A stretch of DNA of 64,000 nucleotides from Doryteuthis pealeii (lineage: Eukaryota > Mollusca > Cephalopoda > Myopsida > Loliginidae). Made by a program: the position numbers and the translations under genes. Below are positions 10,787 through 20,597 of this stretch, piece by piece (positions within the stretch are counted from its first letter, which is position 1; the number at the start of each line of letters is the position of its first letter). The stretch is taken from assembly GCA_023376005.1 (NCBI GenBank), contig CM042141.1:95742010-95806009 (forward strand). Reading direction: 5' to 3'. Below the pieces are notes generated by a model. That model saw nothing but the letters and a program-made list of their open reading frames with translations. It did not search any database and had not been told where the DNA came from.

Positions 10787-11135
10787 TAAGAACTCCCCCA
10801 TATGAGCAGGATGCGACACATGGTCAATTTCTTAAACCGAGTTTAAAACGTTTGAATTCAAAGTTTTCCTTCTCCTAGACTGGTTGCCTAATGTTCACAC
10901 AAGTTCAAATCCTGGACAAGGCTGTTAGCATTTCACATAGTGCTAATAGCATTGGGAAAGGTATAAATCCAGCTGTTCTCCTTCGAGCTATGGGTAAGTA
11001 GTAGGGTGAATTGGACTCTTTAAATTTGCTTAGGCAACCAGTCTATGAGAAGGAAAACTGTAAATTCAAACCTGTTAAACTTCATTGACTTTGTATTACA
11101 TCCTACTCATATGGTGGGGTTGGTAAATATGTATA
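10787..11135. repeat. Two SINE B pieces joined head to head
   Basis: Segment 10787-10892 is the 3' half of SINE B on the minus strand. From about 10893 the sequence switches to the plus-strand copy at its B box (AAGTTCAAATCCTGGACAAG) and runs to the normal end near 11135 (GGTTGGTAAATATGTATAC). The body is otherwise standard. The mirror arrangement (facing inward) occurs at 28143-28437. Confidence 0.8.
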
Positions 11136-11242
11136 CAGGGTGTTTAAAAAAAAATATGATATCATTTGAGAGATACAGGATGTTTCAGAAAAATTGATAT
11201 CATTTCATAATCTAATAACTTGACCAATTCTTAAAATTCTCT
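11136..11242 (+). mobile_element. Transposon-end fragments
   Basis: Two adjacent starts ATACAGGGTGTTT and ATACAGGATGTTTCAGAAAAATTGATATC lead into AATCTAATAACTTGACCAATT. The reverse complement of this sequence ends the MITE-linked segment near 54894-54955 (TTATTAGATTTTGAAATAAC, CTGAGACACCCTG). It is probably the terminus of one DNA transposon family. Confidence 0.5.
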
Positions 11243-11395
11243 GAAATCAAACCTATTAAACTCTGCTTAAGAAACTGACCATGTGTCACATGTGTCACTG
11301 TTCTTCTACAAGGATGGCTTTGGCACTAAATAACCCTTGAAGGTTGATATACCATTAAACAAAAGAAACCAAACTAAACCAAATTCATCAGTTTT
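11243..11395 (+). repeat. SINE B 3' fragment plus shared SINE tail
   Basis: Segment 11243-11300 is the SINE B end (AAACCTATTAAACTCTGCTTAAGAAACTG). It is followed by GAAGGTTGATATACCATTAAACAAA and CCAAACTAAACC. This tail also follows, in reverse complement, the 5S-like sequences at 23.7 and 24.1 kb and a piece at 46850-46915. Confidence 0.6.
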
Positions 11396-11601
11396 TTCTT
11401 TCAGGTTAATGCATAGCATTTCCTTATTATTTTATTGATTTTTTTAAGGAAAAGAATGCATAAAGAATTATTTTTAATGAACAAGGAGGTGAGTTCAATG
11501 AAAATGAAAAATGAATTAACTAATTAGTAATATGATATTTTCAGGAAATCCAGGCGGAAGATATTGAAAATGTCAAAGTGAAAATCATGAAACCTAACTA
11601 T

Positions 11602-11840
11602 TGTTATATACCTGTTCATCTGTCGGGTATATAATGGGGAGAGAGTAGAGGGTAGAGGAGATGGATTCTTTCTGGTTCTGCTTCATTGGCAGCCATCTTC
11701 TTCTCCTGGGCTGATTCCTTCCTTCCTTCTCCTGGGCTGATTCCTTCCTTCCTTCTTCTAGGCTGGGTTGTCTGCTTATTTCTTGTTGATAATAATTAAA
11801 CAGGACTTAATTGTTTTCTTTATTCTTTATTAAAAATCTT
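11602..11840 (+). mobile_element. Family E LTR, 5' half (split copy)
   Basis: It starts TGTTATATACCTGTTC, with the same GGGTATATAATGGGGAGAGAG block as 9114. It contains a direct duplication of TCCTGGGCTGATTCCTTCCT and stops near TAAAAATC. The missing 3' half resumes at 12765. Confidence 0.65.
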
Positions 11841-12121
11841 TTGACCGTTTTAACTTCAAATATCAAACATTTTGCCTTGAAGAAGGCTGTTTTCTTTGTA
11901 TACTTAAATATTTTATATTTTTCTATCATTATTATTTTATTTCATATTCAAAATAATAATAAATAGAATACAATGTGTACATGGACAAACTCTCGGATGA
12001 ACACACATGTTGGCATTTCATTAGACCATTTTTATCCATTCAACATTTTCTTTGTTTTATTTATTTATCCTTTCTATATATATACATATATATTTTACAA
12101 CATAAATTTTATCTATCCTTT

Positions 12122-12171
<50 letters not shown>

Positions 12172-12443
12172 CAACATAAATTTTATATATATATATATAT
12201 ATATATTTTACAACATAAATTTTTTTTTTTTTTGCAACATCAAGGTTTTCGTTTGGAATTCATATCACAGGACTATAAAATTTTAAAAATAAAAAATAAA
12301 AAAATAAAAATCTGTTTTCAAATGCCTTTAAAGTAATAAAGAATTCATCATTCGCATCTGATGAGTCAGGAGAGTTAGACACTTTGTCTAAGCTCCCCGA
12401 AATAGACTATAATACTAAATCTCTAAGTCTTTTGTTATTTCTT

Positions 12444-12490
<47 letters not shown>

Positions 12491-12764
12491 GACCATGGAA
12501 TATTTCTTTTTTATGATCTTTATCTTTATTATTTCTAGTCTTCTAGTGGTTATTCATAGATCAGGATCTAGCTGGTAGAGGAACTGTCCCATACTTTTTA
12601 CCCTAGTGCTTTCAACCATCTCGCTGGTCATCATCGGGGGATTGTAGGTTGTAGTGTGTTAGGTTTTTTCTTTTTATTTGAATTTATTCATTCATTTATT
12701 TATTGCTCTTTCAATTTAAGAAAGCCTATCATATTTTTTGAGGGTTGTTCAAAAGTATGAAAGG
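11841..12764. mobile_element. Insertion splitting a family E LTR
   Basis: About 0.92 kb between the two LTR halves. It contains two (TA)n tracts (12124-12170 and 12449-12487), a weak TTGAAGAAGGC box near 11876, and motif M10 at 12608-12636. Its ends were not resolved to terminal repeats. A Penelope-like origin is possible from the motif, but no coding sequence supports it. Confidence 0.45.
12608..12636 (-). other. Hammerhead-like motif M10
   Basis: The minus strand reads CGATGA, T, GACCAG/GGTT hairpin with CGAGAT loop, then GAAAGCAC. It follows the same order as M1, with GAAAG instead of GAAAC. Confidence 0.35.
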
Positions 12765-12960
12765 TTTTTCTACCGCATGATGAGAAGCTGGCATCTTAGG
12801 AGCAAAGGACCCTTACGTCTGCTCTTTTCTACTAACAGCCAAAATCTAATTAACTAAATCAGTTACCTTCTCATGTTTGCCTTCAGCCAATCAGTAATTG
12901 ACATCTAGGTCAGAGAAGGTCAACTGCTGTCAATAACTTTCACAACTTTCTATTGCTAAA
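12765..12960 (+). mobile_element. Family E LTR, 3' half (split copy)
   Basis: It resumes GATGAGAAGCTGGCATCTTAG and continues through TGTCTGCTC and CCTTCAGCCAATCAGTAATTG, collinear with 9357-9540. The TAACA end is lost where family D begins. Confidence 0.65.
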
Positions 12961-13335
12961 TAGTTCAATATGTAAAAAGTATAATAATCTTGATTTAACT
13001 CTCTCTCACCTTTTTCTTCTTTCTTTCCTTCTTTTCATCTTTTCATTATGTTCAATTGAAACAGATTAGCTTATCACTTCCACATACTCACCTCCTCTTT
13101 CTATCTTTCTTCTACTCTTTTTTCTTTCTTGTTATATTTTTTCTGAGTAGCATGTCCTTTTTCTTCCCTTTCTTTCTTATGATAAAAACAGAATGGTCCG
13201 TTATAGCTGAGGTGACAACAGTCATAAGAAATAAGAATTTGACGGATAAGCAGCACCAGATAATTAGGATTTACATTTTGGCATTTTATCTTGGATGATT
13301 TGGACGGTCTCATTTTTAACTAGAGGGTGTTACAT
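12961..13335 (+). repeat. Dispersed repeat family D
   Basis: It starts TCAATATGTAAAAAGTATAA and continues with a CTTTCTTTCCTTCTTTTCATC block, CATTATGTTCAATTGAAAC, GAATGGTCCGTTATAGCTGA, and ends near GGTCTCATTTTTAACTAGAGG. A nearly full inverted copy lies at 46195-46590 and a short piece at 49103-49165. No coding capacity or terminal repeats were seen; class unknown. Confidence 0.75.
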
Positions 13336-13386
13336 GATAATAACTGTTGTACAATTAAAGAACACAAGTATTATTATTATTATCAG

Positions 13387-13622
13387 GAAGGGCTGGTTTA
13401 GCTCAGTCGTAGAGTATCCGCCTAGGAACCACAAGGTTCCTGGTTCAATACCGATCTCGCCAACTCAGCATGTGACAGGCACAGGGATCTGTGTGGTAAA
13501 ATAAGGAGCTGATTGTAGGTGTGGTGCTCCACTCAGATGCCAAAACAATATTTTATCTAGTGCTAGTGAAAGGGGATAGACTCCCTCACCGTTTGGCTGA
13601 TACTGACTTTAGGCCACCCCAA
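13387..13622 (+). repeat. SINE family A, near full length
   Basis: The tRNA-like head has an A box (GGTTTAGCTCAGTCGTAGAG) and a B box (GGTTCAATACC), followed by the standard body and a GGCCACCCCAAC tail that leads into ATT repeats (13635-13690). It is not a functional tRNA: the body continues without a 3' trailer or terminator, and many sister copies exist. Confidence 0.9.
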
Positions 13623-14142
13623 CAACTACTTATTATCTTTATTATTATTTTATTATTATTTTATTATTATTATTGTTGTTGTTGTTGTGTTTTCCTAACC
13701 CTTTCATCTCTAGGGTATGCAAACCATTTTCTGGTTGGATGAGTTCTAGACACTCAAAATATGTAGTGAATCGCACCACTTCACCCAGAATTGTATTTTC
13801 TCAGTCAAATTTATCACACAAATGACAAGTCATTGCTTAAAGATTAATTCTAAAAAAAAATAAATAAAAGTTTTTAAAAAAAGAAAAAAAGGTGCTAAAC
13901 TTTCCATGCCGGGTAAAAGAACCGCAGACGGTCAGTGCATGACAGATGTTTCTGGGGGTGCAATAAAGCACCATTTATTTTATTTTAAAACTTTTAACTT
14001 TGAACCATGTATCTTTGAGGCATAACACAGATTCTTAAAGATACATGCTTCAAAGTTAACTGACCTGAAAAAATGTAAATCTTTGACATACAATGGTGGA
14101 ATTTAGGTTCGTTAAGTTCGATTTAACCATGAAATTATAAAT

Positions 14143-14237
14143 CTTAATATAATGGAGATTGTGTGTTTGTCTGTCTGTAACTGAAACTGTATCATTACTC
14201 AAGTCACAATTCCCTTTCATTATTTATGTCACATTCT
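14143..14237 (+). mobile_element. Helitron-like family I, 5' fragment
   Basis: It starts TCTTAATATAATGGAGATTG and continues with TGTTTGTCTGTCTGTAAC and AAGTCACAATTCCCTT, matching the 5' ends at 14705, 29415, 33685 (minus) and 39473 (minus). It stops where a LINE fragment begins. Confidence 0.65.
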
Positions 14238-14244
14238 CCAATGT

Positions 14245-14492
14245 ACCAGTGCTACTATATGGCTGCACCACTTGGACTTTAACAAAACGATTGAAAAAAA
14301 AAACTAGACAAAAATGCTGCATGTTATTAAATACTGGAGGCAGCACCACACAAAAAACCCAGCTGTACAGCCACTTACCTCCTATCGCAAAAATCATTGA
14401 AGTAAGACATATAAAATTGTCTGGTCACTATGGAGAGGTAAGAACGAACTCATAAATGATGTTCTCCTGTAGACACCTACCCATTGACACAC
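14245..14492 (+). pseudogene. LINE RT C-terminal fragment
   Basis: The plus-strand frame reads VLLYGCTTWTLTKRLKK, then LYSHLPPIAKIIEVRHIK and HYGEVRTNS, followed after a stop by an INDVLL...PTH-like continuation. It is the same LINE family as 1590-2790 and 58045-58375, here about 80 residues of the region after the RT core. Confidence 0.8.
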
Positions 14493-14565
14493 TAGAGTTT
14501 CCTTTTACCATAGTCCACCAGTTTTACCAACACCATTCATATTGCTATCTCATCTATCATTCATC

Positions 14566-14645
14566 AAATAGTAGGGTAGACTGGGCTCTTTAACCTTGGT
14601 ATGGCAACCAGTCTACAAGAAGGAAAACTCTGAATTCAAACCAAA
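14566..14645 (+). repeat. SINE B internal fragment
   Basis: It matches the SINE B body from AAATAGTAGGGTAGACTGGG through CAACCAGTCTACAAGAAGGA to GAATTCAAACC. Both ends are missing. Confidence 0.75.
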
Positions 14646-14704
14646 GGGACTCTCTTCTCGTTAGTCAAAACTATTTGAGAGCTCCTTCTCCCCCCTCATA
14701 TATA

Positions 14705-14960
14705 TCTTATTATAATGGAGATTGTGTGTTTTTCTGTCTGTAACCAAAACTATATTACTACTCAAGTCACAATTCCCTTAGAAAGATGGAGTGATGGAAG
14801 AGTAAGTTTCAGTTGTTCTATTTTTTCGATTATACCCCCCTCTGTTTCAAATCTTTTTATCTGCATTCTTATTTAATTTCATTGGCCTTTCTAATTTGAT
14901 ATAATATTTATTACATTAAAACTTAAATACTTGTAGCCAGAGGGTGCCTATATTTGCTCG
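14705..14960 (+). mobile_element. Helitron-like family I, short copy (256 bp)
   Basis: It begins A|TCTTATTATAATGGAG and ends TATTTGCTCG|T, where other copies have TTTGCTAG|T, so one base of CTAG is mutated. The 3' third (GATGGAAGAGTAAGTTTCA, TATACCCCCCTCTGTTTC, AATTTCATTGGCC) is shared with 29415-30043 and 38872-39473. The middle is deleted relative to those. Confidence 0.7.
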
Positions 14961-15497
14961 TATATTCAATATTGATAGGTCCAGCTAGTTTTTATAAAGA
15001 TAACTGATTTTTTTCTCAAAACAATACATTGGATATTTTCCAATGATTTTTAAACTGCTATCATGATTATTATATTAATGATTGATTTCTGATTTGGAAA
15101 AGCTAAAAAGTATAGGCAAAAAGTTATTTTGGTAAAAATTTAATTGTTCTAATGCATATGAAGAGATTTTTTATCACGTTTATTTAAAATTAGGAGGAAG
15201 ATATGACCCAATCAATTAGTGCAGAGAAATCAGTAATGACAGCGTGTAATGAAGGTAAATATGTCTATGTAAAATTGCTGATTCACCATTGGCTCTCTTC
15301 TTGGAAATATATTGCTTGTTAATGAACAGATGAGAGTAGAAAAAACTGAACAAATTAAATTAGAGAGGAAATAATTGGTATTGCAATGAGATTTAGCATT
15401 GCTTAATCAAACTTTATAATAATGTTAAAAATATCTCCTACTTTTGCAAAGTTCATATATAACTGTGAAAATAACTGATAATAATCTTAAAGCAGCT
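14961..15497. other. AT-rich non-coding stretch
   Basis: No repeat family or gene is recognised. Confidence 0.4.
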
Positions 15498-16016
15498 ATC
15501 CAATGCATTTTATTTGGAAACACATTTCCAATGAATTTTTATAGTAAAAATCATTTCCAATGCATTTTTATATTAAAAGTCGTTTCCAATGCATTTTTAT
15601 AGTAAAAATCATTTCCAATGCATTTAATGCATTTTTATATAAAAGTCATTTCCAATGCATTTTTATAGTAAAAATCATTTCCAATGCATTTTTATATTAA
15701 AAGTCATTTCCAATGCATTTTTATAGTAAAAATCATTTCCAATGCATTTTATATAAAATCATTTCCAATGCATTTTTATATTAAAAGTCATTTCCAATGC
15801 ATTTTTATAGTAAAAATCATTTCCAATGCATTTTATATAAAGTCATTTCCAATGCATTTTTATAAAAAATCATTTCCAATGCATTTTTATATCATTCCAA
15901 ATATTAAAAGTCATTTCCAATGCATTTTTATAGTAAAAATAATTTTTATAGCAAAGGTCATTGACCCATGCATTTGTATAAAAAAATCATTTGCAATGCA
16001 TTTTTATAGTAAACTG
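15498..16016. repeat. ~30-bp minisatellite
   Basis: About 15-16 units of 27-32 bp built on CATTTCCAATGCATTTTTATA. The unit ending mostly alternates between GTAAAAAT and TTAAAAGT, so the higher-order unit is about 60 bp. The 146-residue frame (YIKSHFQCIFIVK repeats) is a by-product, because units vary in length and frame. Confidence 0.9.
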
Positions 16017-16624
16017 TATTTTGTTGTACAAGTTGGTCAAACTGGCAAAGACAGTGCATGCAAGGTTGTTTTTGTTGGGTTTTTTTCTAAAAAAAAAATA
16101 CCAAGAACATGTCCTACACATTGATTTATTAAACTCTTTTCTTCTATATGTTCTGCCTTCATCTAAGTTTCCTTTTCTTGCCCACACATTTCTCCTCTCT
16201 GTTTAAACCCAACCCTATCCATCAAGGTCACAGGCCCCTAAGACTAATGGGTTGAAACCTGACTAACAACAGAGGAACAATCCTTGAACCACCTGGCACC
16301 ACATCATCAAATTGGCAGTTTATTCAAGACTTTACAAGTTTCCGTGCGATCTAGTAATACAACTCTTGAAAGAAACATTCTCATAATCTTTTTTTTTTAT
16401 CCCAAGCCAATCAGAGGATATTCCACTTTTCTTTATTTTTTCCTTTTCTTCTTTAAATGTGTCTATTTATTTTATAATACCTCAACTTTTACAGAATACT
16501 TCATATCCCAAGTTTTCTTTGCATCATTTTTATTTCATTGTTTTATATTCTTTTGTTAACATTTAGTTATGCTACTGCCCAATTCCTTCACACAAATTAG
16601 AAGACAGAATACTATATGTAGGGA
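16017..16624. other. Unclassified non-coding stretch
   Basis: Pyrimidine-rich segments (16380-16470) sit among unclassified sequence. No gene is recognised. Confidence 0.4.
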
Positions 16625-16669
16625 CAAGTGGCAAGACAGAGTCATGGGAACCCATGCTGTCAGCAAAAC

Positions 16670-16701
<32 letters not shown>

Positions 16702-16702
16702 C
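16625..16702 (+). mobile_element. LINE 3' end with (ATG)n tail
   Basis: The frame DKWQDRVMGTHAVSKT ends at TGA, which flows directly into ten ATG/GAT repeats. Termination at an ATG microsatellite with almost no 3' UTR fits RTE-type LINEs. The short length makes this a 5'-truncated insertion; the family is inferred. Confidence 0.55.
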
Positions 16703-17051
16703 CTGAAGAGGCATTCTTTTTATTTTAGTCTAAGTACAATAGATAAATTTATTTTTGTGTTTACCAGTCAATATCTCAATGAAACTGGCTTCCTTTAATG
16801 GAATATTGTTTGTTATTATTTCATGATATTATATCAAAGAGAAATCATTTTTGACAAGTTATATTTTGAATTCCAGCTCAATCTAAATCCTTCTTTTGTT
16901 AGACTCGTCTGATCATGTGACACTCTAGGCTAATCAGACCCCCTCCCCTTACTGATGAACTCTGGGTTCAAGGCAATTGCCAATCAAACTCTATGCACTT
17001 ACATCCACTGAAATTTTCCACAGTGATTTACCATTATGTTTAAAATCTACA
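16703..17051. other. Unclassified non-coding stretch
   Basis: No gene or repeat family was recognised. Confidence 0.4.
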
Positions 17052-17690
17052 CTACCTTACAAAAATGATAGGTTATGTCTATCCATTCTATAACACTAGT
17101 TTTTAACTGGATTTTGTTAAATAAGCACAAAATTTTAAAACTCTTATATAAAAAACTATTCCCATAATTTCTAATTATTTAGGCTTATAAATGTAATTAC
17201 TTATTAATTATACCATGTTATAAAAATGATAGGCTATGCCTATCCATTATGTAACACTAGTTTTTAGCTGGATTTTGTTAAATAATCACATTCTTAAGCT
17301 TTTATATAAAAAAAACTATTCCCATGATTTTTTAAATATTTAGGCCTGTAAATGCAATTACCTATTTATTAGACCACCTTATTAAAATGATAGGCTATGT
17401 CTATTCATTATGTAACACTAGTTTTTAACTGGATTTTGTTAGTTAAGCACATTTTTAGACTCATATAAAAAAAATATTCCCATGATTTCTAAATATTTAG
17501 GCCTGTAAATGCATTTACTTATTAATTACACTATGTGATAAAAATGATAGGCTATGCCTATCTGTTATGTAACACTAGTTTTTAACTTTAGTTTGTTAAA
17601 TAAACACAAAATTTTCAAACTCTTATATAAAAGAAAAACTCTTCCTATGATTTCTAAATATTTAGGCCTGTAAATGCAATTATTTATTTT
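17052..17690. repeat. Satellite, four ~160-bp units
   Basis: Unit landmarks in order are AAAAATGATAGGCTATG, CTATCCATTATGTAACACTAG, TTTTTAACTGGATTTTGTTAA, CTCTTATATAAAAAA, CATGATTTCTAAATATTTAG and CCTGTAAATGCAATTA. Units start near 17052, 17217, 17378 and 17536 and shorten gradually from about 165 to 152 bp. The array is local, and no other copy was seen in the window. Confidence 0.9.
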
Positions 17691-17957
17691 CCGTCTTCTA
17701 AACGCTCTCTCTATGATAAATCCAAATGATATGAAAATTGGTATTTGGAACTATTTACTAGTTCAACCCAAAAGCCATTTATTTGATCTATCATAAAAGC
17801 TCTACCTATTTTCTTATCTCTTGGCAATAGAATGAAACTAATTATTTACCATACTTACTGCAATATCTACTCACTGATGCAATTTATTTTTATTATTGAA
17901 TTCTATTCAATAAAATTCCTACAGCTGTGCTAATTTATTGATATCATGAAAAAAAAA
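17691..17957. other. Unclassified non-coding stretch
   Basis: CCGTCTTCTAAACGCTCTCT directly follows the satellite. No gene was recognised. Confidence 0.4.
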
Positions 17958-18020
17958 GACAATTCATTATATCATGGTTTATTCAATACACCACCTTCTT
18001 TGAATGTATGTGCACATGTG

Positions 18021-18057
<37 letters not shown>

Positions 18058-18113
18058 GCACATACATACAAAGAAGGTGGTGTATTGAATAAACCATGAT
18101 ATAATGAATTGTC
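17958..18113. mobile_element. Fold-back element around (TA)n
   Basis: The arm 17958-18000 is the perfect 43-base reverse complement of 18071-18113. The match extends inward 13 bases with one mismatch, leaving a 44-bp TA-rich loop. The arms include GAAGGTGGTGTATTGAATAA. The near-perfect symmetry suggests a young hairpin MITE or an inverted-duplication event at the TA tract. Confidence 0.85.
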
Positions 18114-18167
18114 TATGCATATATATATATATATATATATATATGATGACAATCTGTTAGGAAAATC

Positions 18168-18443
18168 GGACCATATGACCTTTAGGTACCCCTTTTGCGA
18201 TCTCGATTCGTGGGGACATTTTTTCAATTTACACCATGAAAATCCAGTTAATTGTTAACAGATGATTTTTAAGAGTTTTTTTTTTAAATTATAAAACTAA
18301 CCCCTAACCCTAACCCCTAACCCTAACCCCTAACCCTAACCTAACCCTAACCCCTAACAAACAACCAGATTTTGACGGTGTAAATGAGAAAAGTGTCCTA
18401 GTGGGTCGAGATCGCGGAGGGGTGCCTAAAGGTCATATGGTCC
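18168..18443. mobile_element. Fold-back element with telomere-type core
   Basis: The terminal inverted repeats GGACCATATGACCTTTAGGY (18168 onward; 24 of 25 matching at 18419-18443) flank a less exact inner inverted region (GATCTCGATTCG/GGTCGAGATCGC, AATTTACACC/GGTGTAAAT). The centre holds (CCCCTAA/CCCTAA)n at 18296-18358. No transposase is present. Confidence 0.85.
18296..18358. repeat. Interstitial telomere-type repeats
   Basis: About nine units mix CCCCTAA with CCCTAA, giving a mostly 13-base period. It sits at the centre of the 276-bp inverted-repeat element, so it is a component of that element and not a fused chromosome end. Confidence 0.9.
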
Positions 18444-18566
18444 GGAAAATCAAACAATAACAATTATCTATTAAAAAGTACTCTATGCCTGGAAACTGAA
18501 ATCAAGCTGGTATAAAACATAAAATACTGATGTTAAAAAAAAAACACAAATAAAATCAAAAACTTT
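18444..18566. other. Unclassified spacer
   Basis: AT-rich sequence with a poly(A) run, between the fold-back and a SINE. Confidence 0.3.
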
Positions 18567-18690
18567 CCCAAAGGTATTAGCAATATGGGAAATACAAACA
18601 GCCTCATCCATGACTTGAACTCAGGTCGATGAGTCTATTTCCTACGACTCTAGCCTTTACACCACACACCTCCAAATATTGGTAAATATA
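18567..18690 (-). repeat. SINE B 5' half
   Basis: The minus strand shows the head (GTGGTGTAAAGGCTAGAGTCG, GAGTTCAAGTCATGG) followed by the TATTGCTAATACC block. It stops at the GGGAAAG block. Confidence 0.75.
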
Positions 18691-19689
18691 TACAGGAGAT
18701 GCTGGTAGGTACGTGTCCAGCGTTACTGACACACAAAATCTAAAAGGACACAGAAAAATTGTATCCATACATCCCAGTGTTTTATTTTCTTCCCCCACTA
18801 TTTCCAGCTAACTGTAAATACATTTCAAAATTTTCTTGGAAATGAATTACACTGTAAACGGTGAGACAGCTTTAGTTGTTCATAGATAAAAACTCTGCAA
18901 TTCATTGAGAAACTTTAGTTGGGCCCCATCAAATTTCAGGGACTCATTCAAATCAAATCCCTGCATCCCAGGACACTCTAAATTAAAAAGCTATCAGCAT
19001 CACTGTATATATAGGTAAGTTTTTATACAGATTCCTTTTTTTTTTAAGTTGAGATACCTTCCACATAGAGGAAATATTTTTTCAATGACCAACATTGACT
19101 TGAAAGATGGTTTCCATTCCTTTCTTTCATAAGAGACTAGCATAGTTAAAAATAGTAGACTTCTTAATTTCAATCCTTTTCTTTGATAATCCAGTCTAAT
19201 CTTTGATTGATCTTGTCCTGTGTGAGATTATTGATGAGACAATCTCCAGACATATATTAATCCATTGATCTGAAAAGATGATAACTGTGCCAAATCCCCA
19301 AATATCTGTTCACCATCTCAGCTGCCCAATTGTTATCTCTGTTTAATGTTGACTGGTCTCAGAAGTGGCTTTCTTTTGGCTGCTGGCCATATAACACTAT
19401 TCCACTACTGCTATACTAACCATTAGGCATAAAGTGATCCTAAACAAGTTGGCATGCCATTAAAATCAATGATTCAATCAATATTTTGCTAGATTACAGT
19501 TACATACATGTATACACATGTACAAATATAATGAGAATTTTATGTAAGATAATAAATATATATGTCAGCATGTATATGCTCTAGCATATTCAAACATTTA
19601 ATATATATTAATAATTTGTGTATATCTACATTTTCAATACCATATAGATCTGTGCGTAATTATGTAACGAGTGTCTATAAGTAAAAAAA
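18691..19689. other. Unclassified non-coding stretch
   Basis: About 1 kb without a recognised gene or repeat family. Some 19550-19670 sequence is TA-rich. Confidence 0.4.
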
Positions 19690-19812
19690 AAGTAAACTTT
19701 GCAGAGTGGCCTATTGTCAGTATCACCTGAACAGTGAGTCAGTCTATCCCATTTTTGCTAGCACTCGACAAAAGATTGTTTTTACAAAGGTGGAGGGCCA
19801 CACCTATTGTCA
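19690..19812 (-). repeat. SINE family A, 3' half
   Basis: Minus-strand copy (plus strand: AGTAAACTTTGCAGAGTGGCC, GTCAGTATCACCTGAACAGT, GGCCACACCTATTGTCAGCA). The head is absent. Confidence 0.7.
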
Positions 19813-19833
19813 GCACCCAGACGCTTTGCCACA

Positions 19834-20240
19834 CAGATCAGATTACCTAATTTTGGTACAAGAACAGAAGTATGAGACACCCAATGATAATTAAACTCAC
19901 TAACAAAAGTCAATTAGCAAAGTTTTTTAATCATTACACGATATTTAACTCTTAACATCCTGTTGATAATTTTCTAAGACGAGAGCCCTATTCCTATAAG
20001 GATTTATCAAAAAATGGCTAAAAATGGCCTTTTCATCTAAAGTTATCTGTTATTTCCCTTAAGTTAAAGACTTCTAAATATGTTTGATATTACATTTAAA
20101 CAAAGGCTATCATTTAGGGTGGATTATGAAAACAATTGTTACTTCCCGTTAGGTGGAATGAGGTGGTATAGGACATTAAGAGTTAATATAGTCGTACACT
20201 AAGCTTAGTTTAGCACAAGACCAGATGTATGAGTGTGGAA
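19834..20240 (-). repeat. tRNA-like repeat family L, interrupted
   Basis: Segments 19834-19948 and 20183-20240 together make one unit matching the tandem copies at 21110-21480: GTATGAGACACCCA, AATTAAACTCACTAACAAAAG, ATCATTACA, then after the insertion TTAATATAGTCGTACACTAAGC. On the minus strand the order resembles a tRNA head (GTGAGTTTAAT as a weak B box). Confidence 0.65.
19949..20182. mobile_element. piggyBac-type MITE (234 bp) with TTAA duplication
   Basis: TTAA (19945-19948) precedes CTCTTAACATCCTG and TTAA (20183-20186) follows GTATAGGACATTAAGAG. The termini are inverted over CTCTTAA(C/T)(A/G)TCCT. Removing the element and one TTAA restores GATATTTAATATAGTC, matching the uninterrupted paralogues near 21178 and 21300 (GTTTAATATAGTC). 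TTAA target duplication is the hallmark of the piggyBac superfamily. Confidence 0.85.
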
Positions 20241-20424
20241 ACTAAAATGAAATTAAAATAGAATAAAATAAAAAAAAATAAAATAAAAAAATAACAATAA
20301 TCTCCCATGAGCCCTCAGACAGGAACAACCCTCAGGGCATACACAGGAAAAAGGACCTCCTTCCTACCACCCAAAAAATCTCTCAGCCATTTGGACACTG
20401 GCCATAAGTGGGGTCTGACACTTT

Positions 20425-20597
20425 TACTGGACAAGAAGAAATTTCCTCTCCATGAGGTAGCTATGACCTACAAATAAAGTCTGAATTCTAAAACTACTTT
20501 TTGTCTTTGTCTCTTCCTTTTCTTTCTTTTAATTCCCATTCAGCTCGATGACCACAAGAAAGAAAAGCCAACAAATATAATAGGGTTAAAAATGAAA
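20425..20597 (+). repeat. Dispersed repeat family K
   Basis: AAGAAATTTCCTCTCCATG, GTAGCTATGACC, AATAAAGTCTGAATTCTAAAAC, a TTTGTCTTTGTCTCTTCC stretch and CAAATATAATAGGGTTAAAAA also occur in this order at 32460-32620. It contains an AATAAA and looks like a transcribed 3' end, but the class is unknown. Confidence 0.6.

Noticed and set aside
15498..16016. CRISPR-like regular repeats
   Set aside because: Units are contiguous with no unique spacers; this is a minisatellite in eukaryotic DNA.
15684..16124. 146-residue repeat protein (YIKSHFQCIFIVK units)
   Set aside because: Lies in a 30-bp minisatellite whose units vary in length; the frame is fortuitous and A/T-rich.
18296..18358. Chromosome end or fusion scar
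   Set aside because: The telomere-type repeats are bounded on both sides by arms of one inverted-repeat element, with ordinary repeat-rich sequence beyond.
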